In this document: positions 62,515-64,000 of the stretch, in pieces | How the letters are laid out: each line of letters opens with the position of its first letter | Numbering within the stretch: position 1 is the first letter of the stretch | Assembly: GCF_020386615.1 (NCBI RefSeq) | Contig: NZ_CP077769.1 | Span: 3,782,001 to 3,846,000, forward strand | Direction: 5' to 3' | Length of the DNA: 64,000 bases | Source: Chitinophaga pendula | GTDB lineage: Bacteria > Bacteroidota > Bacteroidia > Chitinophagales > Chitinophagaceae | The notes under the pieces: generated by a model | The model's input: the letters and a program-made list of their open reading frames with translations, nothing else | Told to the model about the DNA's origin: nothing | Databases searched by the model: none | Translations under genes and position numbers: made by a program

Positions 62515-64000
62515 TTAGAAGTTCCAGCCGTTATTCTGCCTCATGTTAGGGTTGGTTTCGATCTCGCTGTAGGGGATCGGGTACCAGTAGAGGCGTTCGG
62601 CGAATGATGCCGGTGTTACTTCGAAGCGTGTATAGGTGAACGTACCACCCTGTTGTGGGGTGATGCGCATGCCGGTGACAGGTTTGTTTAATACTGTGCC
62701 CGCCAGTTTCCAGCGGCGGAGGTCCCAGTGGCGATGTTCTTCGAAGGCCAGTTCTATGCGTCTTTCATTTTGTATGATGGTGCGCAGTTGTGCTTGTGAG
62801 ACGGCGGCTGGAATGCCATATCGATTATCTGTGCCGGGGAGGATGCCGGCTCTTTTACGTAAGGCGATGAGGGCATCTACGGCTTCTTTTACCGGGCCTT
62901 GTTCTTCGTTCCTGGCTTCTGCGAGGTTGAGCAGCACTTCTGCGTACCGGAGGAGGATGACATGGTGTTGCTGGTTGCTGTAGGCGGAGGCGGATTCGAA
63001 CTTGCCCATGAACTTGCGCAGGTAGTATCCTGTTTTGGTTTGGGTGATGATGCCACCAGGTTTATCGAGGCCGCCATCGAATGTTTCGACGAGTCGGTTG
63101 AGCCATTTGCTGCCATTGTAAAAGACGGTGGCGGCGAGGCGGGGATCTCTTTTATCGTAAGGGCGTGCGGCATCGTATTCTGATCGTGTATCTGTGATCG
63201 GTAGTCCATTGATCATGGGGAAGGCATCTACGAGTTCCTGAGAGGGGCTGGTATATCCTTTACCTGCGGCGGCGTTGAGGTATCCGACGGGGCCATTGTT
63301 CTGTTCAACGGACTGGTCGGGAGTACGCTGGCGATTGAAGATAAACTCTGTGTTTTTAGTACTGATGAACAAGCCGATGAAGTCGGTTGCCAGGTTATAG
63401 TTATTGAGGCGTACGATGTCTGCGGCTGCGGTGGCGGCGTTGGCCCAGCGAGCGGGATCGTTGTTGGTATTATAGAGGGGGCTGGCCCAGTATAGCAGCA
63501 GGCGAGCTTTCAAGGCCATGGCGGCTCCTTTGGTAGCGCGGCCGTAGTCGGCATCGGCGAGGGTTGGCGGCAGGAGGAGGTCCTGGACGGTATTGAGTTC
63601 TGCCAGTATGTGCTGTACTGTTTCTGTGATGGTGTTGCGGCTGTAGTTAAGGCGATCGTTGATGGTGAGTACGGTATCGGCCATTAGTGGTACGCCGCCC
63701 CAGCGTTTGAGTAGTTCGAAGTAAAAGAAAGCGCGGAGGAAGCGGGCTTCTGCTTTCCAGTACTGTTTATTTTCTGTGGTGGTGGGCACTTTATCGATCC
63801 TAGAGAGGAAGATGTTAGCGCGGCGGATGCCGTTGTAGTTGCGTTCCCAGGCGTTGTCGATGACATTCTGAGGGCTGATGCGGCCTTTGCGGAAGTCGTC
63901 GGTGAGGTTACCATCGCGGGAGGCGACGGCATCGTCGGTGGCGCAGTCGAGGAATGCATTATCGATGCGGTTGTATCCATCTGGCAGTTGCTGATAGACG
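62515..64000 (-). CDS. SusD/RagB-type lipoprotein (5' end beyond window)
   Basis: The frame is open to the right edge of the window. The residues before 63789 (ending NGIRRANIFLSRIDKV) are typical SusD sequence, so a GTG at 63789 is not the start. The visible approximately 495 residues contain YWKAEARFLRAFFYFELLKRWGGVPL, GRATKGAAMALKARLLLYWASPLYN and QNERRIELAFEEHRHWDLRRW. It lies 10 bp upstream of the SusC gene, so the operon holds two SusCD units; its own SusC partner is presumably just beyond the window. Confidence 0.95.
   Translation of the reverse strand, partial: VYQQLPDGYNRIDNAFLDCATDDAVASRDGNLTDDFRKGRISPQNVIDNAWERNYNGIRRANIFLSRIDKVPTTTENKQYWKAEARFLRAFFYFELLKRWGGVPLMADTVLTINDRLNYSRNTITETVQHILAELNTVQDLLLPPTLADADYGRATKGAAMALKARLLLYWASPLYNTNNDPARWANAATAAADIVRLNNYNLATDFIGLFISTKNTEFIFNRQRTPDQSVEQNNGPVGYLNAAAGKGYTSPSQELVDAFPMINGLPITDTRSEYDAARPYDKRDPRLAATVFYNGSKWLNRLVETFDGGLDKPGGIITQTKTGYYLRKFMGKFESASAYSNQQHHVILLRYAEVLLNLAEARNEEQGPVKEAVDALIALRKRAGILPGTDNRYGIPAAVSQAQLRTIIQNERRIELAFEEHRHWDLRRWKLAGTVLNKPVTGMRITPQQGGTFTYTRFEVTPASFAERLYWYPIPYSEIETNPNMRQNNGWNF

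Noticed and set aside
62515..63789. A GTG start at 63789 for the right-edge SusD gene
   Set aside because: The same frame continues upstream with typical SusD sequence (ending RRANIFLSRIDKV) to the window edge, so the GTG is internal.
1..64000. CRISPR arrays, rRNA and tRNA genes, insertion sequences
   Set aside because: No regularly spaced repeats, cloverleaf-like intergenic segments or transposase motifs were seen by reading; absence is limited to visual inspection.

Overview
The window looks like a chromosomal segment of a Bacteroidota bacterium, most likely a Chitinophaga-like member of the Chitinophagaceae. The evidence is SusC/SusD pairs, an ECF sigma/FecR/SusC regulatory triplet, many lipoprotein signal peptides, promoter-like TAnnTTTG elements in place of sigma-70 -35/-10 boxes, and starts without Shine-Dalgarno sequences. 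The genus is an inference from gene content; no rRNA or tRNA gene is visible.

Region 1 (1-13901, minus strand) is the early part of an extracellular contractile injection system (eCIS, related to PVC, Afp, MAC and AlgoCIS particles). In transcription order it encodes a DUF4255 sheath terminator/cap, a possible 31-residue peptide, an unknown 271-residue protein, one sheath, two tube-type proteins, a DUF5908 peptide, a LysM baseplate protein, a VgrG-like spike, a PAAR tip, a gp25-like wedge, a giant baseplate-J protein, an unknown 262-residue protein and a second baseplate-J-type protein cut by the window start. The AAA+ ATPase, tape measure, fibres and effectors expected in such clusters are not in view. 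Divergent from it (14099-16156) is a secreted, membrane-anchored protein with a GH18-like domain that has lost its catalytic residues. It is the best candidate here for an undescribed accessory factor.

Region 2 (16268-17904) is a DGPF/YCII protein with an ECF42-type sigma factor. Region 3 (17905-34171) is a fatty-acid and acetate catabolism island. A RamB/MlrA-like regulator is divergent from malate synthase and isocitrate lyase across a short promoter with a palindrome. A DUF6051 alpha/beta hydrolase follows. Then comes a long minus-strand operon: TetR-type FadR, FadN, FadA, FadE, acyl-CoA ligase, EtfB, EtfA and a thioesterase. A perfect 12-bp palindrome resembling the Bacillus FadR box lies directly upstream of fadR. 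Together these genes would activate fatty acids, run beta-oxidation, pass electrons through ETF, and feed acetyl-CoA to the glyoxylate shunt.

Region 4 (34388-38605) holds a UbiA-superfamily protein with a degenerate first metal motif, a hybrid histidine kinase, a small lipoprotein and a lone TetR regulator with a clear terminator. Region 5 (39057-49727) is a polysaccharide utilisation locus (PUL): ECF sigma, FecR, STN-containing SusC, SusD, a GH18 endoglycosidase and two DUF1735 surface lipoproteins (LamG and discoidin types). Its composition suggests N-glycan capture. A 30-bp direct repeat (29/30 identical) brackets this block. Region 6 (49851-52377) has an RhlE-like DEAD-box helicase and a Tet-type MFS transporter. 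Region 7 (52593-64000, minus) is a second PUL with tandem SusC/SusD units, an M60 peptidase, a GH2 beta-galactosidase and a GH29 alpha-L-fucosidase, which fits attack on O-glycosylated or mucin-like glycoproteins.
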